Part shown: piece after piece, positions 8,064-17,292 of the stretch
Layout: each line of letters begins with the position of its first letter
Position numbering within the stretch: position 1 is the stretch's first letter
Source of the DNA: Maribacter sp. BPC-D8
GTDB lineage: Bacteria; Bacteroidota; Bacteroidia; Flavobacteriales; Flavobacteriaceae
Assembly (NCBI RefSeq): GCF_035207705.1
Contig: NZ_CP128187.1
Span: 1,054,001-1,118,000 of the forward strand
Direction of reading: 5' to 3'
DNA length: 64,000 bases
Made by a program: the position numbers and the translations under genes
The notes under the pieces: generated by a model
The model's database searches: none
The model's input: the letters and a program-made list of their open reading frames with translations, nothing else
Told to the model about the DNA's origin: nothing

Positions 8064-9140
8064 ATGAAATTATTAGAAATATATAAAATAGGAAGCCTTA
8101 CCCTAAAAAACAAAATAGTTATGGCTCCTTTAACAAGAAGCAGATCTAATAGTGATGGAATACCATCAGATCTAAATGTTGAATATTATAAACAAAGAGC
8201 AAGTGCTGGTTTAATTATAGCCGAAGCCACAGCAATTTCTAAAAACAGCCTTGGTTATATAAATGCGCCTAGCATTTATAGTCAAGAACATATAAAAGGC
8301 TGGAAAAAAATAACTGACGGTGTTCATAAAGAAGGTGGTATAATCTTTTTACAAATGTTTCATGTAGGTAGAGTTACACATTCAGATTTTTTTGACGGCG
8401 AGTTACCTATTGCCCCATCAAGTATTAAGGCAGATGGAGAAGTCTATACTCCACAAGGTAAAAAGAATTTTGAAACTCCTAGAGCATTAGAGTTAAATGA
8501 AATTCCTTCTGTTGTTCAAGAGTTTAAAATAGCTGCTCAAAATGCCAAGGATGCAGGATTTGATGGTATTGAAATTCACGGTGCAAACGGATATTTAATT
8601 AATCAATTTATTGATGATATTAGCAATAATCGTACAGACATCTATGGCGGGTCTATAGAGAATAGAAGTAGATTTCTTTTTGAAGTACTTGATGCCGTAC
8701 TAGAGGTTTGGGATAGTAAACGAGTAGGATTAAGATTATCGCCTTCTGGTATTTTTCACTCTGTTGGTGATGCTAATGCACGAGAAACATATAGTACTAT
8801 CATAGAAAAACTAAACACCTACTCCCTAGCCTACTTACATTTAATGAATCCGATGATGCCAATAGATCAACGTCCTGAACTAGAGCCTGATGTTGCTGGT
8901 TTTTATGGCTCAAAATATAAGGGAACCCTTATGATGAACGGACATTATACCAAAGATTCTGGAAATGAACTTTTAGAAAAAAATCTTGCAGACCTTGTTT
9001 CTTACGGTAGCTTATTTATTTCAAACCCTGATTTGCCAAAACGATTTGAACTGAATACAGCATTAAATGTTCCAGATCAAAACACATTTTATACTGGTGG
9101 AAAAGAAGGGTATACAGATTATCCTTTTTTGAACAAATAG
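8064..9140 (+). CDS. Alkene reductase, Old Yellow Enzyme family (NemA-like)
   Basis: A 358-residue FMN-dependent ene-reductase. These enzymes use NAD(P)H to reduce the C=C bond of unsaturated aldehydes, ketones, nitro compounds or quinones. Visible marks: MAPLTRSRS near the N-terminus, the phosphate/flavin region LQMFHVGRVTH, the catalytic HGANGYL (His and Asn hydrogen-bond the substrate carbonyl, Tyr is the proton donor), and the C-terminal YGSLFISNPDLPKRF. It is cytosolic, with no signal peptide. It is followed 45 bases later by a second family member. Confidence 0.9.
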   Translation: MKLLEIYKIGSLTLKNKIVMAPLTRSRSNSDGIPSDLNVEYYKQRASAGLIIAEATAISKNSLGYINAPSIYSQEHIKGWKKITDGVHKEGGIIFLQMFHVGRVTHSDFFDGELPIAPSSIKADGEVYTPQGKKNFETPRALELNEIPSVVQEFKIAAQNAKDAGFDGIEIHGANGYLINQFIDDISNNRTDIYGGSIENRSRFLFEVLDAVLEVWDSKRVGLRLSPSGIFHSVGDANARETYSTIIEKLNTYSLAYLHLMNPMMPIDQRPELEPDVAGFYGSKYKGTLMMNGHYTKDSGNELLEKNLADLVSYGSLFISNPDLPKRFELNTALNVPDQNTFYTGGKEGYTDYPFLNK

Positions 9141-9184
9141 ATTAAAAAAAGAATGATTGACATCATAACAAAATTAAATAATAT

Positions 9185-10285
9185 ATGAAATTATTAGAAC
9201 CATATCAACTAGGTAATATTACACTTAAAAACAGAGTAGTAATGGCGCCAATGACCAGATCTAGAGCAATTAATAACGTTCCAAATGATTTAATGATAAC
9301 GTATTATTCTCAAAGAGCAGGTGCTGGATTAATTATTTCTGAAGGCATCGCACCATCTCCAAATGCTTTGGGTTATGCCAGAATACCAGGACTCTATAAC
9401 CAAAAGCAAATAGAGGGTTGGAAAAAAATTACTGAGGCAGTACATCGTAAAGGCTCAAAAATATTTGCGCAACTAATGCATACTGGCAGGATATCTCATC
9501 CAGATAATATGCCCAAAGATGCCGTTATATTAGCAGCATCTACTTTAAAATCAGCAGGAACAATGTGGACAGATAAAAATGGAGCACAGTCCTACCCAAT
9601 GGCAAAAGAGATGACTATAAAAGACATTCATAATACTATTGAGGAATTCGTACAGTCTGCTAAAAATGCAATTGCCTCAGGTTTTGATGGTGTAGAAATT
9701 CATGCAGGCACCGGTTTTTTATTAGACACATTTATTAATCCTCATACCAACCTACGGACAGATGAATATGGCGAAACTTTAGAAGGTAGAATGAAATTTA
9801 CCTTAGAAGTAACAAAAAAAGTAGCCGACGCTATAGGTAAAGAAAAGACAAGTATTCGAATTTCACCTTACGGAGTATTCAATGATATGGGTTTATATGA
9901 TAAAACAGATGAAGCATTTGAATATTTGGTATCAGCTCTTAATAAAATAGGTGTTATCTATATTCATATGGTAGACCATTCTTCTATAGGAGCTCCAGAA
10001 GTGTCTGTAACATTAAAGGAAAAGATAAAAACTACTTTATATCAAGGAACTTATATATCAAGTGGCGGGTTTGATAGCGAAAAAGCACAATGGGAAGTAG
10101 ACAGTCATAAAGGAGATTTAGTAGCATTTGGAAAACCATTTATTTCTAACCCAGATCTTGTTGACAGAATAAAAAATGGAGATGAATTTGCTAAATCTGA
10201 TTCTGATACTCATTATTCTATTGGTAAAGAAGGGTATACAGATTATCCAATCTCAGAAAAAAAAAGCATTTTATTTAAACTTTAA
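9185..10285 (+). CDS. Old Yellow Enzyme family protein with altered active-site motif
   Basis: 366 residues, clearly homologous to the preceding gene (MAPMTRSRA, LMHTGRISHPDN, RTDEYG, FGKPFISNPDLVDRI). The substrate-binding motif reads EIHAGTGFLLD instead of the usual EIHGAN/HGYLI: the second carbonyl-binding residue (Asn/His) is Thr and the proton-donor Tyr is Phe. Flavin-binding parts are kept, so the protein may still bind FMN. It may have a different substrate, weaker ene-reductase activity, or a sensing or partner role beside the canonical enzyme. Confidence 0.85.
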   Translation: MKLLEPYQLGNITLKNRVVMAPMTRSRAINNVPNDLMITYYSQRAGAGLIISEGIAPSPNALGYARIPGLYNQKQIEGWKKITEAVHRKGSKIFAQLMHTGRISHPDNMPKDAVILAASTLKSAGTMWTDKNGAQSYPMAKEMTIKDIHNTIEEFVQSAKNAIASGFDGVEIHAGTGFLLDTFINPHTNLRTDEYGETLEGRMKFTLEVTKKVADAIGKEKTSIRISPYGVFNDMGLYDKTDEAFEYLVSALNKIGVIYIHMVDHSSIGAPEVSVTLKEKIKTTLYQGTYISSGGFDSEKAQWEVDSHKGDLVAFGKPFISNPDLVDRIKNGDEFAKSDSDTHYSIGKEGYTDYPISEKKSILFKL

Positions 10286-10324
10286 ATAGTAAAACGAAAC
10301 GCGTATTTAACTAAAATAATAATT

Positions 10325-10804
10325 ATGAAAAAAAATAAATACCTCCCTTTAATGCTTTTGTTATTTGGGATTATGTCTTGCACTAATCAAAAAACAACTA
10401 CACAAGATTTAGAAAATGAATTAAGTATTGTTGTTGATTCTTGGTTTGAGAACTTTAATAATAATGATGCAGATAAATTAATTGAACTTTATGATGATTC
10501 TGCACTTTTTGCAAGTCATGATTTTCCTTTACAAAAAGGAAAAAAAACAATAAAAGAGGGTTTTATAAATACATTTTCTCTAAAACCATCGATAGATTTT
10601 AATATCATAAAAATAACTGTAGAAGGAAATATTGGTACGGTGTTAGGTGAGTTTGATTTTCATGGGATTAATCCATCAGACAATATAGATATACGCCAAA
10701 ATGGTCGATTTCTAGTCGTGTACAAGAAATTTAAAGATAATAAATGGCGAGTGATATTTGATATGGACAACCATCCACCAGACGTAGTTCCATCAACATG
10801 GTAA
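10325..10804 (+). CDS. SnoaL/DUF4440-like lipoprotein, single domain
   Basis: 159 residues. The leader KYLPLMLLLFGIMSCTNQ ends in a lipobox cysteine. One NTF2-like domain follows (WFENFNNNDADKLIELYDDSALFASHDFPLQKGKKTIKEGF), the DUF4440 pattern of ketosteroid-isomerase-type folds. It is the fifth domain of this type in the block. The stop codon lies 50 bases before the next ATG, consistent with one transcript. Confidence 0.75.
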   Translation: MKKNKYLPLMLLLFGIMSCTNQKTTTQDLENELSIVVDSWFENFNNNDADKLIELYDDSALFASHDFPLQKGKKTIKEGFINTFSLKPSIDFNIIKITVEGNIGTVLGEFDFHGINPSDNIDIRQNGRFLVVYKKFKDNKWRVIFDMDNHPPDVVPSTW

Positions 10805-10854
10805 ATTTCAAAAAAACGCATAAAACAAGTTATTTATTAATCAATTTTAAACAA

Positions 10855-11943
10855 ATGAAAAAATATAGTATTTTAATAGTACTACTAGTTACCTTAATTT
10901 CTTGTAATTCTTCAGCCTCAAAAAAACAACCTCAAGATTTAGCTAAATCTGTGGTATCTAAAGTTCCTGTTGGAACACTAGATGTTGTAGTTGAAATGCA
11001 ACTGAGTCCAGGAAATTTAGCTGTTTCTAATCAAGGTAGATTATTTACAAGTATTCATCCTACAAGAAAAGGGAATGTTCAGCTTCTAGAAATAGTTGGT
11101 GACAAATTTATTCCTTTTCCGAATAAAGAAATGCAATCTACAGCAACGACCACTTCAAATGAAAAATTTGACACACCTCTAGGAATTGTTTTTGATAATA
11201 AAGATAGATTATGGTTGGTAGATGTAGGTTTAAACATAGGGAAAACCAGAGTTTTTGCTTATGATATTAATACAAAAGAAGAATTATATCGTTTTGATGT
11301 TCCCGAAGCGTTAGCACCTAACACAGGTTTTGTTCAAGACTTAGCCATTGATGAAATAAACGATTTTGTTTATCTAGCAGATGCTGTAAATACAGGAATC
11401 ATTGTTATAGATATTAAAAAACAATCCTTTAGAAAAATTGTTGATTTACCAAGTATGCAGTACGAAGATATTGATATGGTAATAGATAATAAAGTTCAAC
11501 ATTATTTAGGAAATCCTATTCGAATTTCTGTAGATCCCATTACTATTTCTAAAGACAGAGAAACTTTATACTATGGAGCAATGAATAGCACAAAGTGGTA
11601 CAAATTACCTACAAAAATTATTAGAGAAGATGCTAGTGACGAAGAGATTATTAAACAAATAGCGCTAGTTGGTGAAAAACCAATTTGTGATGGAGCTGCT
11701 ACAGATGATGAAGGAAACCACTACTTCACCAACGTGCAAGAATATAGTATTTCTAAATTATCAAAAAACGGAACCTTAAGCACACTAAAACAACACGCTT
11801 ATTTTGATTGGCCAGATAATATAAGAATTTACAAAGATTGGCTGTATATAACAAGTAATCAAATAAATAAAACAGTTGAATTTACTGGTACAGAAGATTT
11901 AGCTATAAAACCATACCGAATTTTAAAATTAAAATTTAAATAG
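10855..11943 (+). CDS. Major royal jelly/Yellow-family beta-propeller lipoprotein
   Basis: 362 residues from the ATG at 10855, chosen because the frame upstream of it has no leader character while MKKYSILIVLLVTLISCNSS is a clear lipoprotein signal. The body shows Yellow/MRJP-family signatures: SPGNLAVSNQGRLFTSIHP, GIVFDNKDRLWLVDVG, PICDGAATDDEGNHYFTNVQEYSI. This six-bladed propeller family includes insect Yellow proteins, some of which convert dopachrome, but bacterial members are of unknown function. Its place among SnoaL and ene-reductase genes hints at handling of quinone-like compounds (inference). Confidence 0.8.
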   Translation: MKKYSILIVLLVTLISCNSSASKKQPQDLAKSVVSKVPVGTLDVVVEMQLSPGNLAVSNQGRLFTSIHPTRKGNVQLLEIVGDKFIPFPNKEMQSTATTTSNEKFDTPLGIVFDNKDRLWLVDVGLNIGKTRVFAYDINTKEELYRFDVPEALAPNTGFVQDLAIDEINDFVYLADAVNTGIIVIDIKKQSFRKIVDLPSMQYEDIDMVIDNKVQHYLGNPIRISVDPITISKDRETLYYGAMNSTKWYKLPTKIIREDASDEEIIKQIALVGEKPICDGAATDDEGNHYFTNVQEYSISKLSKNGTLSTLKQHAYFDWPDNIRIYKDWLYITSNQINKTVEFTGTEDLAIKPYRILKLKFK

Positions 11944-12018
11944 AAAAGGTTTAACGAATTATATGCTATAAGTCATTGATTTTAAAAGAATATAACCTTA
12001 ACTAAAATGAATTTTTAA

Positions 12019-12471
12019 ATGATAAAAGTTAGCTTTTATAAAGTACTAACACTAGCGATATTATCTTCATTTTTAGGATGTAACCATTCGTCTCAAGAAG
12101 AACAAAATATTGAGATTATTAAAAGTACATATCACGATTTCAATAATTTGAAAAACCATTTAGCTCCTAATGTTATATGGAAAGAAGCCGATGGTTTTCC
12201 CTATGCAGGAACATATATTGGTTATGATGATATAGTTGAAAATGTATTTTCTAAACTAGCTATAGAATGGATTGATTTTAAATTTACTCCTGATGAGTTT
12301 ATGCTAGAAGATGATAAAGTAGTAGCAATCGGACACTACAGAGGTACTAATATTAAAAGCGGTTTTACTATTAATATTAGAGCATTACACTTATATCATT
12401 TAAAAAATAATAAAATTACGCATTTTGAACAGTTTGTTGATACTAAAAAAGTAGTCGACGCAATGAAATAA
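12019..12471 (+). CDS. SnoaL-like lipoprotein
   Basis: 150 residues with a leader FYKVLTLAILSSFLGCNHS ending in a lipobox cysteine, then a single SnoaL-like domain (HLAPNVIWKEADGFPYAGTYIGYDDIVENVF ... HLYHLKNNKITHFEQFVDT). The family folds into a cone with a hydrophobic pocket. It is the third kind of SnoaL-like sequence in the block and only distantly similar to the others. The substrate is unknown. Confidence 0.78.
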   Translation: MIKVSFYKVLTLAILSSFLGCNHSSQEEQNIEIIKSTYHDFNNLKNHLAPNVIWKEADGFPYAGTYIGYDDIVENVFSKLAIEWIDFKFTPDEFMLEDDKVVAIGHYRGTNIKSGFTINIRALHLYHLKNNKITHFEQFVDTKKVVDAMK

Positions 12472-12502
12472 TAACAATTAAAAATATTTAAAATATTAAT
12501 AA

Positions 12503-12904
12503 ATGAAAACAAAAAATAATGATTTAGGGCTTTTAATCCTTCGTATTTCAATCGGATTTTTAATGCTATTACATGGTATTGCTAAATTTAAAGGCATCTC
12601 TTTTATAGAAGGTATGTTAGCAGAAAAAGGATTACCTACTTTTATTGCATACGGTATTTTTATTACAGAAGTTATAGCACCTCTATTAATAATAATTGGT
12701 TATAGAACGCGTATTGCAGCTTTAGTCTATGCCTTTGGAGCATTAATGGCTGTGCTAATAGCCCATTCAGGAGATATATTTTCACTAAATCAATACGGAG
12801 GTTGGGCAGTAGAATTATTAGGATTGTACTTATTTGGATCTATAACACTTTTCTTTACTGGTGGTGGAAAAATAGCAGTATCAAATACTAACGAATGGGA
12901 TTAA
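12503..12904 (+). CDS. DoxX-family membrane protein
   Basis: 133 residues with four predicted membrane helices. The start LILRISIGFLMLLHGIAKFKG and the helix VIAPLLIIIGYRTRIAALVYAFGALMAVLIAH fit the DoxX/DoxD family, small membrane proteins linked to quinone redox reactions and oxidative stress in some bacteria. Last gene of the tetR-led block, followed by a strong terminator. The actual role here is not known. Confidence 0.85.
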   Translation: MKTKNNDLGLLILRISIGFLMLLHGIAKFKGISFIEGMLAEKGLPTFIAYGIFITEVIAPLLIIIGYRTRIAALVYAFGALMAVLIAHSGDIFSLNQYGGWAVELLGLYLFGSITLFFTGGGKIAVSNTNEWD

Positions 12905-12972
12905 AGTAAAAAACAGCAATAACAAATATTTAATTTCATAAGAAAATCAATATTATTTGTAGCTAAGTAAAA

Positions 12973-13008
12973 GCCATAGATATTTAGTTAAACATCTATG
13001 GCTTTTTT
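12973..13008 (+). terminator. Rho-independent terminator after the DoxX gene
   Basis: Perfect 9-bp stem GCCATAGAT / ATCTATGGC with a 12-base loop, followed directly by TTTTTT. It marks the 3' end of the tetR-led gene block. Confidence 0.9.
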
Positions 13009-13145
13009 ATATCACGCAAATTTACATAAATAAAAACTAATCTCTGTATAGAGAAAATTAGTACCAAATCTTCTTTAATTCCACTTCACACACATTCCAC
13101 TCTTCTCCTATCGTCGTTTCGTAAAAAGAGTGTTACATTAACATT

Positions 13146-13246
13146 GTAGAGAAAGTTTTTAGAAGAAAAAAATAAAGAAAATGTAGAAATGTAACTTAGC
13201 TTTTACCAAAGCAAAGTTACATAACGCAGAACATTATAGAACATTT
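13146..13246. repeat. Diverged ~100-bp direct repeat, copy 1
   Basis: Shares with 15385-15485 the block AGAAGAAAAAAAT near its start and GTTACATA-CGCA-GACATTATAGAAC-like sequence near its end, at similar spacing. The two copies flank the AraC remnant and the 474-residue lipoprotein gene. Origin unknown; a dispersed repeat or insertion scar is possible. Confidence 0.45.
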
Positions 13247-13277
13247 ATATGTATTCTGAGAATCGCGTATTTGCTGA

Positions 13278-13453
13278 CTATCATACATAGACATGAAGTT
13301 ATAATATCAAAAGCTAAAACCATACTTCTAAACTCAAATAAAAGCGTTAGCGAAATAGCTTATGATTTAGGCTTTGAATACCCTCAATACTTTAGCACTC
13401 TTTTTAAAAAGAAAACACAATTAAACCCAAGTGATTTTCGGTTATTAAACTAA
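13278..13453 (+). pseudogene. AraC-family regulator remnant (last helix-turn-helix only)
   Basis: The 55-odd codons read as the second helix-turn-helix of an AraC/XylS activator: HEVIISKAKTILLNSNKSVSEIAYDLGFEYPQYFSTLFKKKTQLNPSDFR, followed by a stop. Everything upstream that should encode the first helix-turn-helix and sensor domain is missing, and the sequence before 13278 has no AraC character. A short peptide from the TTG at 13271 is possible, but a decayed gene fragment is more likely. Confidence 0.75.
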
Positions 13454-13622
13454 ATAGACCAATCCTACAAAGTATTCAAATCATATAGAAATTAGGGGCA
13501 ATATGCTTTCTTTTTTACAATATGATATTCTTTGAAAACACGTCATATTTTACCTCACAATTTGAAAGTGTTGCTAACTGTTTTATAGTATTCTGCTTTT
13601 AGAATTTATGTAAACAATTATT

Positions 13623-15047
13623 TTATTTAAGAGGTAATAACTTAAGATCCTTATCAACAATTCCTGTCAAGACTTCTTTATTTCCTCCAGCAAACAAGTC
13701 ATTCAATTCAGCCATAAAAATAAGTCCGTTTTTATAAGGCACTATACCTCTCATTCCATTTTGACGAACCTTAAGCTCAGCTAGTCTAGTACCATCAAAG
13801 CTGTATTTATAAAGGTAATTCGTTGCAGACAAGTAGATATGATCATCTAAAATCAAATGAGACTGATCAGTGAAACCAGGTAAGGCCTCCGCATGTATGA
13901 TCGCTAGGTTAGAATCAAGAATACGCAAGGTATTCAAGCCGTATAATAGTATGTTATCATTAGGTAATTTTACCATATGATAAGGCGCACTCATAGTGCC
14001 TAAAGAACCAATTGTTGCCTCACCAAGGGCATCCAATTCTTGGGAATTAACAAGGTTGAATTCGGCATCCAATTCTAATAACCTGGTAGTAGCATTACTG
14101 ACCAACCCATCCGAAGCAAAATCAAATGCACCTGCGAATGCTAAAAACCCGTCTCTAAAAGGTGTCAGATTACCAATCACCCCACTTTTATCTCCAAAAT
14201 CAAATTCTTTTATGGTTTCTGTTTCTCCTGATACCAAGGTGTTTATTGCTGGAACGTATTTTCGTGGTTCTGAGGTGAAATTGGCACCAAAAGCATAGGC
14301 TTTGTTATTCAGCGTGGTATAACCTACATCGAAGTCATAACTCAATAAATCTAAGTTTGTGAGTGGAGATAATCCAGTTTCAATATTAACAATATGACGT
14401 TGCCTAATTATTGCATTGGTATATCTAAATGGCATGTCAATATAAATAGTGCCATCATCTTGAAAATCGCAAAGTGCTCTATATCCATAATCAGAATACC
14501 CTGTATTAATTTCGATTAATGTAAATTCTAAATCTTCGGATATAGCAGCGTAATAATACTTTAAGTCATTAAAATCGACATAAATAGCATACATTTCATT
14601 CGTAAATGGATGTCTATCAAACTTTAAAAGACGCCTGCTGCCTAAAAATTCATCTGGAAAAAAATAGGAGTCGGCTTCTTCCTTTACATAAAATTCTTTT
14701 TGTTGAAAATCCGCTTGAAGAAGGTCAGTTTCACCATTTTCACCATAAGCACCCATTGTAATCATTTTATTGCCAGGAGAGAATTGCATTGTTGCTAATT
14801 CTTCTAAAGTGACATCAAAACCAGCTACCCGATAAGTGTACGATACCGCATTCTGCGAACAATTTTCTATTTGGAGTGTTTCATTAAAGTACAAGGTATC
14901 TTTAACAATATTAAAACATGCTACAACTTCTTTATCACTATTTCCATCGGAATCCTTTGAACACGAGACAATAAAAACAAAGAATGATAATAAAAAAAAA
15001 TAGGATAATTTAATACTGTTGAATTGAAAGGTTGACCTAGAAATCAT
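13623..15047 (-). CDS. Large lipoprotein with PKD-like N-terminal domain
   Basis: 474 residues. The leader ends in FFVFIVSCSKDSDG, a lipobox followed by the flavobacterial-type polar spacer (SKDSDGNSD) often seen on exported lipoproteins. Residues ~40-110 (VACFNIVKDTLYFNETLQIENCSQNAVSYTYRV ... ITMGAYGENG) look like a PKD-type Ig fold. The rest is made of repeated beta-rich segments that could form a propeller (for example LDDHIYLSATNYLYKYSFDG near the C-terminus). I do not recognise a specific family. It is a monocistronic gene. Confidence 0.7.
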   Translation of the reverse strand: MISRSTFQFNSIKLSYFFLLSFFVFIVSCSKDSDGNSDKEVVACFNIVKDTLYFNETLQIENCSQNAVSYTYRVAGFDVTLEELATMQFSPGNKMITMGAYGENGETDLLQADFQQKEFYVKEEADSYFFPDEFLGSRRLLKFDRHPFTNEMYAIYVDFNDLKYYYAAISEDLEFTLIEINTGYSDYGYRALCDFQDDGTIYIDMPFRYTNAIIRQRHIVNIETGLSPLTNLDLLSYDFDVGYTTLNNKAYAFGANFTSEPRKYVPAINTLVSGETETIKEFDFGDKSGVIGNLTPFRDGFLAFAGAFDFASDGLVSNATTRLLELDAEFNLVNSQELDALGEATIGSLGTMSAPYHMVKLPNDNILLYGLNTLRILDSNLAIIHAEALPGFTDQSHLILDDHIYLSATNYLYKYSFDGTRLAELKVRQNGMRGIVPYKNGLIFMAELNDLFAGGNKEVLTGIVDKDLKLLPLK

Positions 15048-15384
15048 AGTGTTGTATTAATTTATAAAGTATAAAATATAATCGATTATACAGCAATTAT
15101 CTTATAGTAGTAAATTAACGAATATAAATGATTCTAATTGTTTATTGTTCACTATCAACTCCAGATTCCTTCTCTCATAATCCCGTACTATATTTCGTAA
15201 CGTGTAAAATTATAGGGCACTTGCATTTAAGATTTAGTAATGACCAGAGCTACAATGAATGAAATTAAAGTTTTGGTTTAATTCTCATAGATATAATTGC
15301 TTAAAACTATCCCGCACAAATATGCATAGTTAGTTTTTTCCTTTAAAAGGAATTCATGAGCCTCTTGCACCGGTTTTATTATTT

Positions 15385-15485
15385 TAGTAAAGAAATTTTT
15401 CAGAAGAAAAAAATCAAAAATTATCGTCTTTATTTTTATGCCATTCCAAAGCTCAAGTTACATATCGCAAGACATTATAGAACAA
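15385..15485. repeat. Diverged ~100-bp direct repeat, copy 2
   Basis: Second copy of the sequence at 13146-13246, in the same orientation. It lies in the 500-base intergenic stretch 15048-15543, which otherwise shows only a terminator-like hairpin. Confidence 0.45.
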
Positions 15486-15491
15486 AAACAG

Positions 15492-15534
15492 ATTATTGCT
15501 TTTTTATGAGAGAAGTCCATTAAAAAGCAATAAT
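15492..15534 (-). terminator. Terminator hairpin after the CDGSH gene
   Basis: A perfect 13-bp stem (ATTATTGCTTTTT at 15492-15504 with its complement at 15522-15534) around a 17-base loop, starting 9 bases beyond the stop codon of the minus-strand CDGSH gene. The stem itself ends in A/T runs, so it could act on both strands. Confidence 0.7.
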
Positions 15535-15543
15535 TCATATGTT

Positions 15544-15771
15544 TTATTTCTTTTTCATTGGTGGTAAATCGAAAGCTGTTGCTTCGTGCTCAAAATGATT
15601 TCTATGTGAACCATCGCAAAAAGGTTTGTTATTAGAAAGTCCGCAACGACATATACCTAACACTGTTCTACCTTGTAAGTTATATGAATTACCTTGGCTA
15701 TCTACAACTTCAAAATCTCCTTCTACTTTTACAGACCCATTACTATTTATGGTTAGTTTTGTTTTGCTCAT
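15544..15771 (-). CDS. CDGSH-type iron-sulfur protein
   Basis: 75 residues. The motif CRCGLSNNKPFCDGSH is the mitoNEET-type CDGSH box: three cysteines and one histidine that hold a 2Fe-2S cluster. The N-terminal 45 residues form the beta-cap (LTINSNGSVKVEGDFEVVDSQGN). Single-domain soluble form with no membrane anchor. Probably an electron or cluster transfer protein; partner unknown. A terminator follows closely. Confidence 0.9.
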   Translation of the reverse strand: MSKTKLTINSNGSVKVEGDFEVVDSQGNSYNLQGRTVLGICRCGLSNNKPFCDGSHRNHFEHEATAFDLPPMKKK

Positions 15772-15975
15772 ACTATTAAATTCTTTTAATTGATTTTGGT
15801 AAAAATAGGAATATAGATTTAATTTTTATCGTGAATAAGTAAGAGTTATGAATTTTAAAAAAGCTAGAATTTGGTACATCTAAAGTACTCCCCCCAAATT
15901 GTTCTCAAACCAATTAAATAGTGTACTATTATAGTCCAGATGACAATATCAATACATCAAAAAAACACATCAAAT

Positions 15976-17274
15976 ATGAAAAATCTATTAAGCTATTTAT
16001 TGATTCTAATACCTTTTTTAGGATTATGCCAAATGAATAAAAAGCATACGGATAAATGGATTGACAAGAATGAAAGTGAAGATTATACGGCGCGACACGA
16101 ATGTTCATTTGTGCAAATTGGTGATAAATTTATATTGTTTGGCGGTCGCGAATCGGCTCAAAAATTAGATATCTACGATTATAAGAATAACACTTGGAGT
16201 ACCGGTAGAATGGCGCCCAAAGAGTTTAATCATTTTCAGGCAACGGCTTATGAAGGCTTTATTTGGGTTGTAGCAGCTTTTAAGACCAATAATTTTCCGA
16301 GAGAAATTCCCGAAGAACATGTATGGTTATATCACCCACCTACAGACAATTGGATTCAAGGCCCTGAGATTCCTGAAAACAGAAGAAGAGGTGGTGCAGG
16401 TTTGGTTATATATAAAGATAAGTTCTATGTCGTCGGTGGTAATACTATTGGTCATGATGGCGGTTATGTCAACTGGTTTGATGTATATGACCCTAAGGCC
16501 AATACTTGGACTATATTAGAAAATGCCTCTCAACAAAGGGATCATTTTAGTGCCGCTGTAATCGAAAATAAATTATATGCCGCTGGCGGAAGACAATCTG
16601 GTGGCGAAGGCGGAGTATTTGCCCCGTTACCAGCAATAGTTGATACTTATGATTTTGACTTAAAGCGCTGGTCTGTATTATCTAAAAATTTACCGACCCC
16701 AAGAGCCGCACCTGGTATTGTAGTTTATAACGGAGAACTTTTTGTAATGGGTGGTGAAGGCGAAGAAGCTGGTCCGGCTTATAAACTTGTTGAAGCCTAT
16801 AATCCTAAATCAGGTTTGTGGTCTAAAATGCAAGATATGAACTATGCTAGGCATGGTACTCAGGCAATACTTTCAGGAAATGGAATTCATATAGCAGCGG
16901 GATCACCGGTACGTGCCGGTGGAAATCAAAGGAATATGGAGGTGTATGGCGAAGACAACCCAAAAGGGAAAGCACTTGTAGGTTCAAAGCTAAGTGCTAA
17001 GTCAGAAGTTGACATACCAATGTGCACCGAAACGACTATAAATCTTAAAAATATCGAAGGTAATACGGGCTGCTTTATCAGTACTATAACACTTACTGGT
17101 GATGCTAGAAGTGAGTATCAAATTGAGTCAAAAGTTGAACATGTTTTAGTGCCAACAGGCGAAGAAATGCCTATTGTTATTAAACACATAGGTAATTCAA
17201 CGAATCAACAGACAAGTTTAAAAATTGTCTACAACGGCGATCAAGTGCTTGAGATCAAATTGAAGAGTAAGTGA
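15976..17274 (+). CDS. Secreted Kelch-repeat protein
   Basis: 432 residues from the ATG at 15976, which begins the signal peptide MKNLLSYLLILIPFLGLCQ; the upstream extension from 15940 lacks such character. About six Kelch repeats follow (for example FILFGGRESAQKLDIYDYKNNTWS, KFYVVGGNTIGHDGG, LFVMGGEGEEAG), giving a beta-propeller to about residue 325. The last ~90 residues form an Ig-like tail (CFISTITLTGDARSEYQIES ... IVIKHIGNSTNQQTSLKIVY). Likely a periplasmic or surface carbohydrate/protein-binding module. No operon partner. Confidence 0.85.
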   Translation: MKNLLSYLLILIPFLGLCQMNKKHTDKWIDKNESEDYTARHECSFVQIGDKFILFGGRESAQKLDIYDYKNNTWSTGRMAPKEFNHFQATAYEGFIWVVAAFKTNNFPREIPEEHVWLYHPPTDNWIQGPEIPENRRRGGAGLVIYKDKFYVVGGNTIGHDGGYVNWFDVYDPKANTWTILENASQQRDHFSAAVIENKLYAAGGRQSGGEGGVFAPLPAIVDTYDFDLKRWSVLSKNLPTPRAAPGIVVYNGELFVMGGEGEEAGPAYKLVEAYNPKSGLWSKMQDMNYARHGTQAILSGNGIHIAAGSPVRAGGNQRNMEVYGEDNPKGKALVGSKLSAKSEVDIPMCTETTINLKNIEGNTGCFISTITLTGDARSEYQIESKVEHVLVPTGEEMPIVIKHIGNSTNQQTSLKIVYNGDQVLEIKLKSK

Positions 17275-17292
17275 TTTGTTTTGGGCAGTAGC

